Shown: positions 9,101-17,521, numbered from the stretch's first letter. The stretch is DNA of 64,000 nt from Haliotispira sp965263485 (GCA_965263485.1 CBDHHO010000002.1:1-64000); one strand, 5' to 3'. The notes: a model not told the origin generated them from the sequence alone. Numbers and translations are program-made.

Positions 9101-10128
9101 CCGGTGGCGTTGCCGGTGCGCACAGCTCGCTGAAAGTAATACAGATCGCGATACAGTTGCAGGTAGAAGGATTCCTGTGGGTCGCTGTAAGCTTGCAGGC
9201 GGATATTGCTCCAGGCCCCGTAGCTGGCTCCCTGAAAATTCTGCGCTGCGCTTTGTCCAGTTTCTGGACCGGATGCGTCACTTTGGTAGTTCTGCCGGGG
9301 CGGAGAAATCAGCTCCCACCAGATCAGGGAGCTGTCACGGAAGATTTGGGCAGCTTGAATGGTTCCGGCGTATTCAAACAGGCGGCCGTAGATGTAGTTC
9401 TCAACATAACGGTTCCAGTTGGCAAAGTTTTCGATTAGCCAAGTGCCCGCTTTCTCAATGTAGGGCCAAGCTTCTTGCTCGCTGAGGTAACCTATGTCAT
9501 AGCCCCAGCGAACTAGTGCCACAATGCGGGCCTGGTCCCAGCCTTGGATGGAAATCGGGCGGATTTCAAACCAGTCTTCCATCTTCCAGATAAACACCAA
9601 TCGGCGCACATCATTGTAGCTGAGGTCGTAATAGACGCCCCAGATATCGCGAATGGTGTTGCGCAGCTCGGTACTGTCGATACGGTAGAGGCTGTTGATT
9701 TCGTTCTGGTAAGTGTCGGGAATGGCTTGGAATGCGGCTTGATATTCTTGGTAGATTTGGCGCAGGTACTGGAAGTGTCGGTTGCTGCCACCGTCCATCA
9801 GCTGATTGAGCTGGCGCAGCAAGTCCAGGCGGCTATCGATGTTCCATTCGGCCAGTGCGGCGGCCACGTCTTTGCGCTCAAATGTATTGGCCCCCAATGG
9901 GTTGAGGCTGCTGAGCACGTTGCTGGGCGAGCCGTTGTATTGGTAGAGGATGCCGGGCATGGCCAAGCCCACTCGGCGCACGGTTGAGATGCGGCTCGGG
10001 CTGTTACGGCCAGGAAGGCCGAGGTTCTGAGCACCCAGAACCAGACCCGTGAACAGGCTCAGAAGCAAGGTTAATAAGGAAGCTAAGAATCTAAGCATGC
10101 TCAGTGGCCAGCCCGGCACTCCCTTCAT
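6124..10128 (-). CDS. Giant exported ankyrin-repeat protein
   Basis: A 1334-residue protein with a signal peptide (hydrophobic core LASLLTLLLSLFTGLVLGA, cleavage near AQN), so exported. Residues about 40-350 form a unique helical domain rich in Trp, Tyr and Gln. From about 355 to 1270 there are more than twenty ankyrin repeats, seen as repeated G-x-TALHWAA, TPLMIAAS and LLLxxGADPN motifs. A Gly/Ser/Pro-rich tail ends the protein. A start at ATG 10128 is supported by GGGAGG about six bases upstream; an internal Met (MLRFLAS) is an alternative that keeps the signal peptide. Ankyrin arrays bind proteins; exported ones are often envelope scaffolds or host-interaction factors, but the partner is unknown. 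Confidence 0.85.
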   Translation of the reverse strand: MKGVPGWPLSMLRFLASLLTLLLSLFTGLVLGAQNLGLPGRNSPSRISTVRRVGLAMPGILYQYNGSPSNVLSSLNPLGANTFERKDVAAALAEWNIDSRLDLLRQLNQLMDGGSNRHFQYLRQIYQEYQAAFQAIPDTYQNEINSLYRIDSTELRNTIRDIWGVYYDLSYNDVRRLVFIWKMEDWFEIRPISIQGWDQARIVALVRWGYDIGYLSEQEAWPYIEKAGTWLIENFANWNRYVENYIYGRLFEYAGTIQAAQIFRDSSLIWWELISPPRQNYQSDASGPETGQSAAQNFQGASYGAWSNIRLQAYSDPQESFYLQLYRDLYYFQRAVRTGNATGVQNILAQPGAIISPELARGQPTVEVSGHKVLRQPLDQPSARGMYPVILAAIYSDPVMNILVSRGFRYQVVDRKGRTALHWAAWNGKVSAISLALQLGLNPNQPDNEGKTAIHFAARYNTSLALYRLLQDPRSKQLYPDREGYTPLHEACYNNRDSNTFGILLQERYSQLGIDARAGEYQKTPLMIAASLGSAEQIVSLLQRGADPNARDSRGWTALHYAARSGEPSAIRLLLSEGSNINARSREQETPLLIAVREADSRVVALLLQGGADVSYADLQLKRPVHWAGLNSDLSVLQLLLRSGADPNAQGPNAQTPMHFAAELGSVAHLETLLDAGAQLDSSSRFGFTPLMIAVSQRNYEAANFLINKGADFNYSIDENTELSRDQGGLSPAVTAQNLNPGNAGQMEQALSEQQRDIFQPKLPSLRELELVQPSLEVDQQSQTSAVTDYFGWSPITLAARQGDYQMVWSLVESGADFQNSNIRGWYPIHLAAAVGSTEVLSYLISRGADITRENASGMAAIELAATDLEHGAEKLRVLLRAGAKPNHLDVNGWGAMTYASLLGNREVVRQLLNQQIDPNDSNVLFPPLVAAAYAGEQDIVFLLLQRGADPNLRYQDQGTTALHYAVALNRPEIWAKQAARSIPAQLLQAGAVVNIADKRGNTPLFWAARWGNASLVKLLLDNNANTFQENQQQLTPFYYALENSYGPARYLIDSFPLAKINQRESTGMTPLIRAARFGTRRIVALLLAVGADLNGEDQNGYNAMLYALFADDPENISTLIRGGFKVKQRVTVREDGRRTRLSPLIYAVREQAPLANVSALLNWLDPRGLNDLDQERKAALHYAIEQQDYAMVELLLRKGADPNIANPDNDPPLVMAVRTQDIRMLRLLLEAGANVRKPGNKFQTPFQVAVSLSNASMVDLLRSYGARGDYGFRKDLESTLVPGRKLGDSDQLPENTAHEQSSGAPVSGAGGVGNSAEAGSGSRFPDTLPPRGN

Positions 10129-10196
10129 TCATATCCTCCCCTGAAATAGCTCCGCCACAGTGCGTCAATGTGGCAGCACAAGCGGCAAAGTGATGT

Positions 10197-10225
10197 ATTA
10201 TAGGTGAATTCGGTGCTAGTGCCAA
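10197..10225 (-). promoter_or_regulatory. Sigma-70-type promoter of the ankyrin gene
   Basis: On the minus strand TTGGCA and TATAAT are separated by exactly 17 bases, about 70 bases upstream of the ankyrin-gene ATG. The -10 box is a perfect consensus and the -35 box matches at five of six positions. Confidence 0.65.
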
Positions 10226-10555
10226 ACGAAGGGAGTCACTATTTTGCCAAGAGTGTGCCTGGTCAGATTTTGCGCTAAAAAACTGTCAGTGAGCCAAAAA
10301 CCTCGTAATTCAACATCAAAAGCATTCTATTACAAGGCCCCCTATTAAGGACAGCTCTAAAAATTCCAATTTCTCGCTTGAAGCGGCGATCTTGTTGCCA
10401 AATCCACTTTCTCAAGGAGAAATTCCACGGCACTCAGGCAGCACAGTTGAGGGGCCGGCCTGTTTCCGGTTGCTGAGTGCTGTGGAATTTCAAGCTGAGC
10501 GCGGAGCGCGAAGATTAGAAATTCAAGGAGTACCGAAGTACCGGGCGGGCCCAGT

Positions 10556-10640
10556 TGGCAAGGAGGAAGGTCGGGCCTAGCTGCGCACGGCCTTCCCCTC
10601 ATTTTCCCATGCTGCGCCAGCTCGCGGAAAGGATGGTTGG
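10556..10640 (-). repeat. GC-rich hairpin repeat, single inverted copy
   Basis: Complement of the 67-bp unit that is tandemly repeated at 33.9-34.5 kb; contains the CTCCCATGC-type stem in degenerate form. Confidence 0.6.
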
Positions 10641-10714
10641 GCCTTGGCTGCGCCCCCTCAGTTCATCCCGCGCTGCGTGCGCACCTGTACTGTACCCCCT
10701 TCGCTCGAAGGGGC

Positions 10715-11854
10715 TCAAATTGACTCGCTTCTCTTTATTTGAGAAAAGGTTTGCCCCAAGTGTTTCTTCATGGCTGAGATCAAATAGCTGGCCGTGGAAA
10801 ATCCACACGCTTCCGCGACCTGGCCTGCTGTCATACTGGATGTACTTGCCAAGTGGACAGCGTAGTTCAACTTTCGCTCTATCAGAAATTGATGCATACT
10901 CTTGTTCAGTTCTTGGATAAATAACCGCTCTAAATGGCTCCGAGACAGACCCGTCTGATGGGCGATGGACTCAGGAGATGCCTTGTGAAACTCAGAATTG
11001 ATCAATTCAACTGCCCGGATAACGCGTAGATCCTGACTATTGATAAAAGCCGTTGATTGTCGCTGAATTAAATTGCCACTGGGCACCGTAATAATATCGG
11101 GCAAAGCTTTGCCTGAAACTATTTTGTCAAGGCATTCCGCGGCTTTATAGCCTCCCCATTCTGTTCGCAAGTCGATACTTGAAATGAAGTTGCCAGTCAG
11201 GCAGTTTACGGTATCATCGTTATCTACACCGATAATAGATACTTCTTGGGGAATTTTCAGACCTAAAATCTGGCAGGCAGTATACACATCGTAAGCCCGC
11301 ATTTCGCGGATCCCTATAATCCCAATCGGTTTTGGCAATTGTTGTAGCCACTCGGGAATCGTTTCACTCTCTTGATTTAGGCCGTTGGACTTTTTGCCCC
11401 GGAAGATCAATGCTTCATCACCACCGGCATTGACGAATGCCTGTTCTCTGGCGTCTACCCAGATATCCGATCCCTGGCCTGCTTGGTAGCTGCACAATGC
11501 AACGTGTATATGCCCAATATCGGTCAAGTGCTGCATCGCCATGCGAATTGCTTCACCGCTATCAACAGCTACATACGGTTTAATCGGTACATTTCCCGCA
11601 GTAAAGCCAGCATTTCCGATCCCTACAATGGGTATTTGTGGTTTGGTGGCAATAAAATCGCGGATACCTTGCGAATTAATTTCTGCAATAATGCCATCTG
11701 CCTGGGGCATCGCATGCCCTAGGTTTCTCCATATCTGGGCACTGCCTATATCAATGTACCAGCCGGATTGTTCCACTATATATTGTGAAATTCCTTTTAA
11801 AATATTGCGGTCAAATATTCTATCTAGGCGGAGCAACAACAGCATACTTCGCAT
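10715..11854 (-). CDS. XylR-type transcriptional regulator (sugar-binding domain plus AraC HTH)
   Basis: Residues 1-270 form a LacI/periplasmic-binding-like ligand domain (RIFDRNILKGISQYI, then GIIGIREMRAYDVYTACQ and VSIIGVDNDD). Residues about 280-375 are a double-HTH AraC domain (LSRSHLERLF and AEACGFSTASYLISAMKKH). This fusion is typical of XylR-family activators that sense a sugar directly. AGGAGG precedes the ATG. It is transcribed divergently from the TRAP operon with a 116-bp gap containing a 15-bp palindrome, so it very likely controls that operon; the ligand would be its substrate. The effector is not identifiable. Confidence 0.85.
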   Translation of the reverse strand: MRSMLLLLRLDRIFDRNILKGISQYIVEQSGWYIDIGSAQIWRNLGHAMPQADGIIAEINSQGIRDFIATKPQIPIVGIGNAGFTAGNVPIKPYVAVDSGEAIRMAMQHLTDIGHIHVALCSYQAGQGSDIWVDAREQAFVNAGGDEALIFRGKKSNGLNQESETIPEWLQQLPKPIGIIGIREMRAYDVYTACQILGLKIPQEVSIIGVDNDDTVNCLTGNFISSIDLRTEWGGYKAAECLDKIVSGKALPDIITVPSGNLIQRQSTAFINSQDLRVIRAVELINSEFHKASPESIAHQTGLSRSHLERLFIQELNKSMHQFLIERKLNYAVHLASTSSMTAGQVAEACGFSTASYLISAMKKHLGQTFSQIKRSESI

Positions 11855-11876
11855 GACCAGACCTCCTGATAGTAAT

Positions 11877-11891
11877 ATTCTATTATAGAAT
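11877..11891. promoter_or_regulatory. Palindromic operator candidate between divergent genes
   Basis: ATTCTATTATAGAAT is a perfect inverted repeat of seven-base arms around one central base, placed between the regulator start (11854) and the TRAP operon start (11971). It could be a binding site of the divergent regulator or overlap its promoter. Confidence 0.4.
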
Positions 11892-11970
11892 AGTTGAATT
11901 TTATTATTGCAAATAGTCGAAACCTAGGATAGGATTCTTGGAAAGTAAATACAAATGAAGGGAGTTTAAT

Positions 11971-12987
11971 ATGAAAAAAATTGTTGGTTTAGCAGAAATC
12001 ATGTTACTGTCCATTCTGGTATTTAGCTGCCAGCAAAAAGATTCTGCTAGGGCAGCTGCCAAATCTTCAGCACCCCAAGCAATAAAAATGAGACTGGGGC
12101 ACGGCGGTGTGACTAGCGACCCAAGACAGACAGCTTCGTTCACATTCAAGAAGGTTGTGGAAGCAGAAACCAATGGGCAGGTTTCCGTAGAGGTTTACCC
12201 TGCAAGCAGCCTGGGTGACTGGCGGGAAATGCAGGAAGGTTTGCAGCTGGGCAGTGTTGATATTGTGATTGAGGACATTGGCAGTTTGCAGCGATTCAAC
12301 GATCTGGCAGCCATTGGCTGGGCCGCCTTCTTGTACCGTGATCGCGACCATTTTATGAATGTATGGCAAGGTAATATTGGCCAGCAGATATTAGACGATG
12401 TGGAATCGGTAACTGGTTTCAAATTGATGGGCCTGATGTACCGGGGCGCTCGCAACCTGAATGCCAGCGGGAAAATTGAAACACTGGGCGGTATTAATGG
12501 CATCAAGATTCGCGTACCCAACTCTGCCATTGCAATAGATACTTGGAAGGCTCTGGGGGCTAACCCGCAGGCCATGAGCTTTACGGAAGTCTTTGGCGCG
12601 TTGCAGCAAGGGGTGATTGATGCTCAGGAAAATCCTCTGGAAGTTATCTATAACGACAGTATTTATGAAGTTGCTCCCTATATTATGCTGACAGAGCACG
12701 TCATTGGAGCATATCAGTTCCAGTTTTGGGCTTCCACTTTCGACTCCTGGCCTGCAAATGTACAGAAAGCGGTGCGGAAGGCCGTATCTGCTGCTTCAAA
12801 GGAATATACAGATGGACTGAATGCTCGCGAGGCTAAGATTGTGGATGATCTGAGCAACAATCCAGATGTAGAAATTGTTTCCATTAGTGAAGCAGAACAA
12901 TCCCGAATGGCTGCAACCTCCAAGAAAATGCTCACAAAAAAGTATCCTGTTTTGGGAAAATACATTGAGCAAATTGAAAATAATTAA
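11971..12987 (+). CDS. dctP: TRAP transporter solute-binding protein (DctP family)
   Basis: A 338-residue periplasmic binding protein, probably membrane-anchored: the signal peptide ends in LVFSC, a plausible lipobox. The DctP/TeaA fold is shown by LGHGGVTSDPRQTASFTFKK near the mature start, SLGDWREMQEGLQLGSVDI, the central NGIKIRVPNSAIAIDTWKAL with the conserved Arg that binds substrate carboxylate, and VFGALQQGVIDAQENPLEVI. It captures a carboxylated substrate for the DctQM permease encoded next. RBS GAAGGGAG lies eight bases upstream. First gene of a six-gene operon. Confidence 0.92.
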   Translation: MKKIVGLAEIMLLSILVFSCQQKDSARAAAKSSAPQAIKMRLGHGGVTSDPRQTASFTFKKVVEAETNGQVSVEVYPASSLGDWREMQEGLQLGSVDIVIEDIGSLQRFNDLAAIGWAAFLYRDRDHFMNVWQGNIGQQILDDVESVTGFKLMGLMYRGARNLNASGKIETLGGINGIKIRVPNSAIAIDTWKALGANPQAMSFTEVFGALQQGVIDAQENPLEVIYNDSIYEVAPYIMLTEHVIGAYQFQFWASTFDSWPANVQKAVRKAVSAASKEYTDGLNAREAKIVDDLSNNPDVEIVSISEAEQSRMAATSKKMLTKKYPVLGKYIEQIENN

Positions 12988-13006
12988 GGGGACAGAAGGT
13001 TAAGGT

Positions 13007-13504
13007 ATGCTGGCAATCAAAAAAATACTGGACTCGACAGAGAAGCTTATCCTGTTTTTAATGGTATTGCTGATGTGCGTGGCTCTCCTGGTTATCGGAG
13101 TTCAGGTATTCACCAGATATGTGATGAATAACTCAACCCCGTGGTCGGAAGAACTGGCTCGTTATGCGAACGTAATCAGTGCACTGATGGTTATGGGTAT
13201 TGCAACCCGCTCTGAAGAGCATATACGCATGGATTTTCTCGACTATAATCTTTCAGCGGAGGGCCGCAATATACTCTCCCTTATCTCCCTGATTTTAGAG
13301 GGAATCTTTATAGTATTTATTTTTATTTCTATTTTAAAGTTGCTGCCTGTGGCTGCGCGTCAAACAACTCCTGGCCTGCGCATCCCGATTTCTGTGATTT
13401 TTCTGATCAGTAATGTCGGGGTATTTACTGCGATTGTGTTTTGCCTGGAAAGAATCTGCTATCGTGTGTTAAGCATTAGCATAGCTGAGGCCGTATCAAA
13501 ATGA
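13007..13504 (+). CDS. dctQ: TRAP transporter small permease (DctQ family)
   Basis: 165 residues with four predicted transmembrane helices (about 15-38, 50-68, 88-110, 130-150), the normal DctQ size. Motifs NNSTPWSEELARYANV and MGIATRSEEHIRMDFL are characteristic of the family. It pairs with DctM to form the Na+-driven importer in the inner membrane. Starts 19 bp after dctP and overlaps dctM by 4 bp, implying translational coupling. Confidence 0.92.
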   Translation: MLAIKKILDSTEKLILFLMVLLMCVALLVIGVQVFTRYVMNNSTPWSEELARYANVISALMVMGIATRSEEHIRMDFLDYNLSAEGRNILSLISLILEGIFIVFIFISILKLLPVAARQTTPGLRIPISVIFLISNVGVFTAIVFCLERICYRVLSISIAEAVSK

Positions 13505-14778
13505 TTATTGCACTATTTATCTCTTTTATTGTGCTGGCCATGATCGGCATTCCCATCTATGCGGCGCTAGGATTATCCAGCCTGGGGATTCTGATTTTCT
13601 GGTTGGATCAACCCCTTGCCGTTATTGCACAGCGTTTGTTCTCTGGTATAGACGCGTTTTCTCTCATGGCAATTCCATTTTTTGTTATTGCGGGAAATGC
13701 AATGAATATCGGAGGATTGACTCAGCGCATTGTGGCATTTTGCAATACGATTGTCGGGTCATTTAAGGGCGGGCTGGGTCTGATTAACGTGATGTCGAGC
13801 ATGTTTTTTGGCGGTGTCTCGGGCTCGGCTGTCGCCGATACTTCGGCAATTGGCGGCATTCTGATTCCGGCGATGATTTCTGAAAAATATGATAAGGGCT
13901 TTGCCACTTCTCTATCGGCTTTCTGCAGCTGTTTGGGGCCAATCATTCCACCCAGTATTACCATGGTGGTATACGGCGTGACTACCGGAACTTCGATATC
14001 TTCGCTATTTCTTGCCGGTATTATTCCCGGCATTTTGCTGGGCATCGGGTTTTTCCTGTATGTACTCTATATTGCGAAGGTTCGCAACTATCCCAGCCAT
14101 CCTCGCAGCAACTGGAAAGAGTTTGGGAGCCAGTTGCGTCAGGTAATCTGGGCCCTGATTATGCCCGGAATAATCGTGTTCGGTATTCTCCTGGGAATTT
14201 TTACCGTTACAGAAGCTGCCGCTGTCGTGGCTCTATATGCATTCTTTATCGGTATCTTTGTCTATAAAGGGATTAACTCCTGCAAAAAAGTCTATGGCAT
14301 CATGATTGCTTCCGTGCGTCTGGTTGCAATCATTATGATGCTGATAGGTGCTGCCAAGTTGTACTCTTGGATATTGGTTGTAGGACAAGCACCTACGGTA
14401 ATCAGTAACTTTATTTTCTCCATGACAGATAATGTCTGGCTGATATTACTCCTGTTAAATGTGGTTCTCCTCTTTGTCGGGATGTTTGTCGAAGCAAATG
14501 CTGCCATTGTCATCTTTGCCCCTATCTTATTCCCACTGGCCCTGGCCTTGGATATTGATCCAGTCCATCTGGGCATGGTGATTGTATTCAACTTGTGCCT
14601 TGGCTTGGTCACACCTCCTGTCGGACTCTGTTTGACTTTGGCGAGCCGTATCGGTCAATGCCTCCTATCTGAGTCGATCAAATCTGCAAAACACCTATTT
14701 CTAATAGGTTTTGCAGTATTGCTGCTGGTTACATACTGGCCGCAATTAATACTAATGATACCAAACATGATAAAGTAA
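13501..14778 (+). CDS. dctM: TRAP transporter large permease (DctM family)
   Basis: 425 residues, about twelve hydrophobic helices. Family signatures include AIPFFVIAGNAMNIGGLTQR, FFGGVSGSAVADTSAIGGIL and FCSCLGPIIPPSITMVVYG, all in the expected positions, and LVTPPVGLCL in the C-terminal half. It is the Na+-coupled channel-forming subunit. ATG overlaps the dctQ stop. Complete and without obvious defects. Confidence 0.95.
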   Translation: MIIALFISFIVLAMIGIPIYAALGLSSLGILIFWLDQPLAVIAQRLFSGIDAFSLMAIPFFVIAGNAMNIGGLTQRIVAFCNTIVGSFKGGLGLINVMSSMFFGGVSGSAVADTSAIGGILIPAMISEKYDKGFATSLSAFCSCLGPIIPPSITMVVYGVTTGTSISSLFLAGIIPGILLGIGFFLYVLYIAKVRNYPSHPRSNWKEFGSQLRQVIWALIMPGIIVFGILLGIFTVTEAAAVVALYAFFIGIFVYKGINSCKKVYGIMIASVRLVAIIMMLIGAAKLYSWILVVGQAPTVISNFIFSMTDNVWLILLLLNVVLLFVGMFVEANAAIVIFAPILFPLALALDIDPVHLGMVIVFNLCLGLVTPPVGLCLTLASRIGQCLLSESIKSAKHLFLIGFAVLLLVTYWPQLILMIPNMIK

Positions 14779-14790
14779 AAGAAACCAGAC

Positions 14791-15546
14791 ATGTTATTCA
14801 GTCTAAAAAATCGAGTGGCCATTGTAACAGGCGCTGCTGCGCCTCGCGGAATCGGGATCGCTATTGTCAAAGCTTTGCTGGAGCAGGGCGCTACCGTGAT
14901 TGCGACAGACCGTGACCTCTCACTCTTGCAAAATACCGTTTCCGGTTTAGATCCTAATGTCCGGGCAGAGGCCTTGGATGTCATTGATGAAAAAGGGATA
15001 TCCTCCCTGTTTCAAAAGATTTTTTACAAGTTTCAGCATATTGATATTCTGGTAAACTGTGCGGGAATTACTCAAAAAAAGAAAGTTGCGGAAACTACAA
15101 TTCAGGACTGGGATCTGGTTCAGGATATTAACCTCAAGGGAACATTTCTTTGTTCGAAGATAGTCGTCCCGTATATGCAGGAAAAACAATTCGGCCGCAT
15201 TGTAAACCTCAGCTCTGTTTCGGCAAAACGTGGCGGTGGTGTCTTTGGCGGAGCGCATTATTCGGCGGCCAAGGCGGGTATTCTGGGCTTCGCCAAGGCA
15301 TATGCGCGAGAAGTAGCTGCAGATAATATTACGATCAACTCGGTGGCGCCGGACCTGATAGCCACCGATATTCGCGGTGAATTAGAGCCTGAGGATCAGC
15401 AAAAAGAAATGTCCAAAGACATTCCCGCAAAGCGTATGGGTACAGCCGATGAAGTTGCCGCTGCTGTCTGTTTTCTTGCCAGTGTAGAATCCGGATATAT
15501 CATAGGGGAAGAAATCGATATCAACGGCGGATCACATATGGATTGA
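14791..15546 (+). CDS. SDR-family NAD(P)-dependent dehydrogenase
   Basis: 251 residues, classical short-chain dehydrogenase. The nucleotide-binding TGAAAPRGIG is at about 12-21, Asp at the end of beta 2 suggests NAD preference (IATDRD), NCAG is at about 88, and the catalytic set is Ser (LSSVSA), Tyr and Lys (YSAAKAG, about 153-157). It ends with GEEIDINGGSHMD, the usual FabG-like tail. In this operon it probably oxidises a hydroxyl of the sugar acid or polyol brought in by the TRAP system; substrate unassigned. Confidence 0.88.
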   Translation: MLFSLKNRVAIVTGAAAPRGIGIAIVKALLEQGATVIATDRDLSLLQNTVSGLDPNVRAEALDVIDEKGISSLFQKIFYKFQHIDILVNCAGITQKKKVAETTIQDWDLVQDINLKGTFLCSKIVVPYMQEKQFGRIVNLSSVSAKRGGGVFGGAHYSAAKAGILGFAKAYAREVAADNITINSVAPDLIATDIRGELEPEDQQKEMSKDIPAKRMGTADEVAAAVCFLASVESGYIIGEEIDINGGSHMD

Positions 15547-15558
15547 TAGGAATACAGT

Positions 15559-16395
15559 ATGCAATTTTCAATTAGTACTGCTGCGTACGATGGATATTCC
15601 TATAGAGAAGCCTTTCAGTCCATCCGCAAATTGGCTTGTGACTTTGTAGAGGTTGCCTTGATTGAAGGGTATGTAGCAGATTTCACCGAAGAAGACTGGA
15701 ACGAGAAATTTGTTGCGGAATTGCGCAATGAGCTGGGAAAAGCCAGCCTCCTCTGTACCTCTTTGGCGTGCCACGCCAATTTGAATCACGATCAAGCGCC
15801 TGAGTATTTATTGCGTCGCATTCATTTTGCTCAGATGCTCGGAACAAATCGTATCATCCTCAATGCGGTACACCCTGATCGTTTTGCGCTGTTTCGCGAA
15901 CAGCTGGATGAAGTATGCGCCAAAGCCCAAACTGCTGGTATTAAAATCCTCTTTGAAAATCCAGGAGATCAGAATCCCAATTTGTTGAACTCTGCTGACG
16001 ATATAAAAGCTTTCTTGCAATATTTTGACCGAGGTATTTTTGGCATTAATTATGACCCTGGAAACCTGATGAGTCATGTGCCGAGTCAGAATGTGTTAGC
16101 GGATACCATCAAAGCGCTGGAATATTGTGAACATCTGCACCTCAAAGATGTTGCCATTGAGGGTGAGCGCTATGTATTTCGGCCGATCGGGCAAGGGAAT
16201 GGTCACTTTGGAGAGTTGCTGCAACACATGTGCAAGATGCCTCAGCCCCCGTTCTTTAGCATTGAGTTGCCGCTCCGTTTGTCGCGCGATCTCCATGGTA
16301 ATCCTGCTCGCAGTAGCAAGCGAGTCGACTTTGCTGTGATTGAAACTTGCTTGCGCGAATCAGTGGATTGTATCAGAAATATCAGAGGAGTGTGA
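15559..16395 (+). CDS. TIM-barrel sugar isomerase/epimerase (AP-endonuclease 2 family)
   Basis: 278 residues with the xylose-isomerase-like TIM-barrel pattern: KILFENPGDQNPNL (metal-binding Glu), FGINYDPGNLMSH (Asp), EHLHLKDV (His) and FFSIELPLR (Glu). These are the four metal ligands of the family. Related enzymes include hydroxypyruvate isomerases and OtnI-type isomerases of four-carbon acid-sugar pathways. Linked to a dehydrogenase and an LtnD-like enzyme, an isomerase role in acid-sugar catabolism is plausible but not proven. Starts 12 bp after the SDR gene. Confidence 0.82.
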   Translation: MQFSISTAAYDGYSYREAFQSIRKLACDFVEVALIEGYVADFTEEDWNEKFVAELRNELGKASLLCTSLACHANLNHDQAPEYLLRRIHFAQMLGTNRIILNAVHPDRFALFREQLDEVCAKAQTAGIKILFENPGDQNPNLLNSADDIKAFLQYFDRGIFGINYDPGNLMSHVPSQNVLADTIKALEYCEHLHLKDVAIEGERYVFRPIGQGNGHFGELLQHMCKMPQPPFFSIELPLRLSRDLHGNPARSSKRVDFAVIETCLRESVDCIRNIRGV

Positions 16396-16401
16396 GGAAG
16401 C

Positions 16402-17256
16402 ATGGAACAAGTTGCCGTATTAGGCTTGGGGAATATGGGTTTAGGTATCGCCCGGAATTTACAGGAAAAAGGGTTTGCGCCCGTTGGTATAGACCTCTCA
16501 GATGAGCGGTGCAAGCTGTTTGAGCAAAGTGGTGGCAAAGCAGAGCAGGACTTGTCTGTACGTATTGCTGAGATAGATATTTTGGTTGTTTGTTTGATTA
16601 GCGATAAACAAATTGCATCTGTTTTTACCATTGCACGTTTGGCCGAAATGAAACAGGGAGCCATCATTATAGTGACCAGCACGGTTCCTGTTGCGTTTAT
16701 TGAGCAGTTTGCGCAGCGCTGTGCACCCTATAAAATAGAAGTATTGGACTCGCCTATCAGCGGTGGACAGGCCGGGGCGGAGCAGGGGATTCTTAGTATT
16801 TTTGCCGCTGGTCCGGAAGCTGCTCTGCTGAGAGCAGATCCTGTGCTAAGCGCGGTCAGCAAGAAAATCTACCATCTGGGCTCGAGAGCGGGATTGGGTA
16901 GCAAGTATAAAATTGCGCATCAATTGATTGCGGGAATCCATATAGTGGCCGCTGCGGAAGCGGTGGCACTGGCCCGAAAATCAGGTCTGGATTTGGATAT
17001 ATTTTACGACATTGTCAATAATTCTGGTGGTCAATCCTGGTTGTTTGGCGACCGCGCGCCCCGTATGATTGCGCAGGATTATCAGCCCAAAAGTGATGTG
17101 AATATTTTTATCAAAGACCTCACCCAGGCACTGGATTTGGCGGAGCACAGTGGGGTGAAGCCCCTATTGGGCGAGAAAAGCTTGGAGCAATTCCAGAAGG
17201 CTGCTGCTGCCGGCTATGCCGCTCAAGACGATTCTTCGGTGGTGGAATTATACTAG
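16402..17256 (+). CDS. 3-hydroxyisobutyrate-dehydrogenase-family oxidoreductase (LtnD-like)
   Basis: 284 residues. N-terminal Rossmann fold with VAVLGLGNMGLGIARNL (4-20). The substrate loop is SPISGGQAGAEQGILSIFA (about 117-135) and the catalytic Lys lies in LGSKYKIAHQLIAG (about 165-180), the standard beta-hydroxyacid dehydrogenase layout. Among this superfamily the SPISGG and GLGSKYK variants resemble L-threonate dehydrogenase and related enzymes. With the TIM-barrel isomerase this fits four-carbon acid-sugar breakdown, but the OtnK-type kinase and OtnC aldolase are missing here, so the pathway is uncertain. Last gene of the TRAP operon. Confidence 0.85.
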   Translation: MEQVAVLGLGNMGLGIARNLQEKGFAPVGIDLSDERCKLFEQSGGKAEQDLSVRIAEIDILVVCLISDKQIASVFTIARLAEMKQGAIIIVTSTVPVAFIEQFAQRCAPYKIEVLDSPISGGQAGAEQGILSIFAAGPEAALLRADPVLSAVSKKIYHLGSRAGLGSKYKIAHQLIAGIHIVAAAEAVALARKSGLDLDIFYDIVNNSGGQSWLFGDRAPRMIAQDYQPKSDVNIFIKDLTQALDLAEHSGVKPLLGEKSLEQFQKAAAAGYAAQDDSSVVELY

Positions 17257-17330
17257 GGCCTGGCTGCGCACGGCCCTCCCCTCATTCTCCCATGCTGCGC
17301 CAGCTCGCAGAAAGGAAGGTCGGGTGTCAC
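17255..17330 (-). repeat. GC-rich hairpin repeat, single inverted copy
   Basis: Begins at the stop codon of the TRAP operon and is the complement of the 67-bp unit found in arrays at 33.9 and 45.4 kb. Confidence 0.65.
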
Positions 17331-17392
17331 GGGGCATGGAAAATGGAAGGGGATGAATACGGGTGAGTTGTTGCGAAAAGGCCTATTCAAAG

Positions 17393-17424
17393 GGCCTTCA
17401 AAGGATCTCTGAAGGGGTTTTTAG
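17393..17424 (+). terminator. Rho-independent terminator candidate
   Basis: CCTTCA and TGAAGG arms around a nine-base loop, followed by GGTTTTTAG. About 140 bp after the TRAP operon, beyond the hairpin repeat. Confidence 0.45.
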
Positions 17425-17521
17425 TTTGAAAAAATTTGCAGGTTTTTGACGTATTCTGGAGTGTGTACCCGAAAAACTTGCAGAATTTTACCCGGATTTT
17501 AGAGCAGATCTTTGTCCGGCA

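Larger units (their letters stand above)
10129..10714. other. Intergenic region with promoter and degenerate repeats
   Basis: Holds the ankyrin-gene promoter (10197-10225), a degenerate IS5-like end at about 10350-10368 (gctctaaaaattccaat), a 30-base block at 10425-10455 whose complement reappears at 34488-34520, and an inverted copy of the GC-rich hairpin repeat (10556-10640). No gene seen. Confidence 0.5.
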
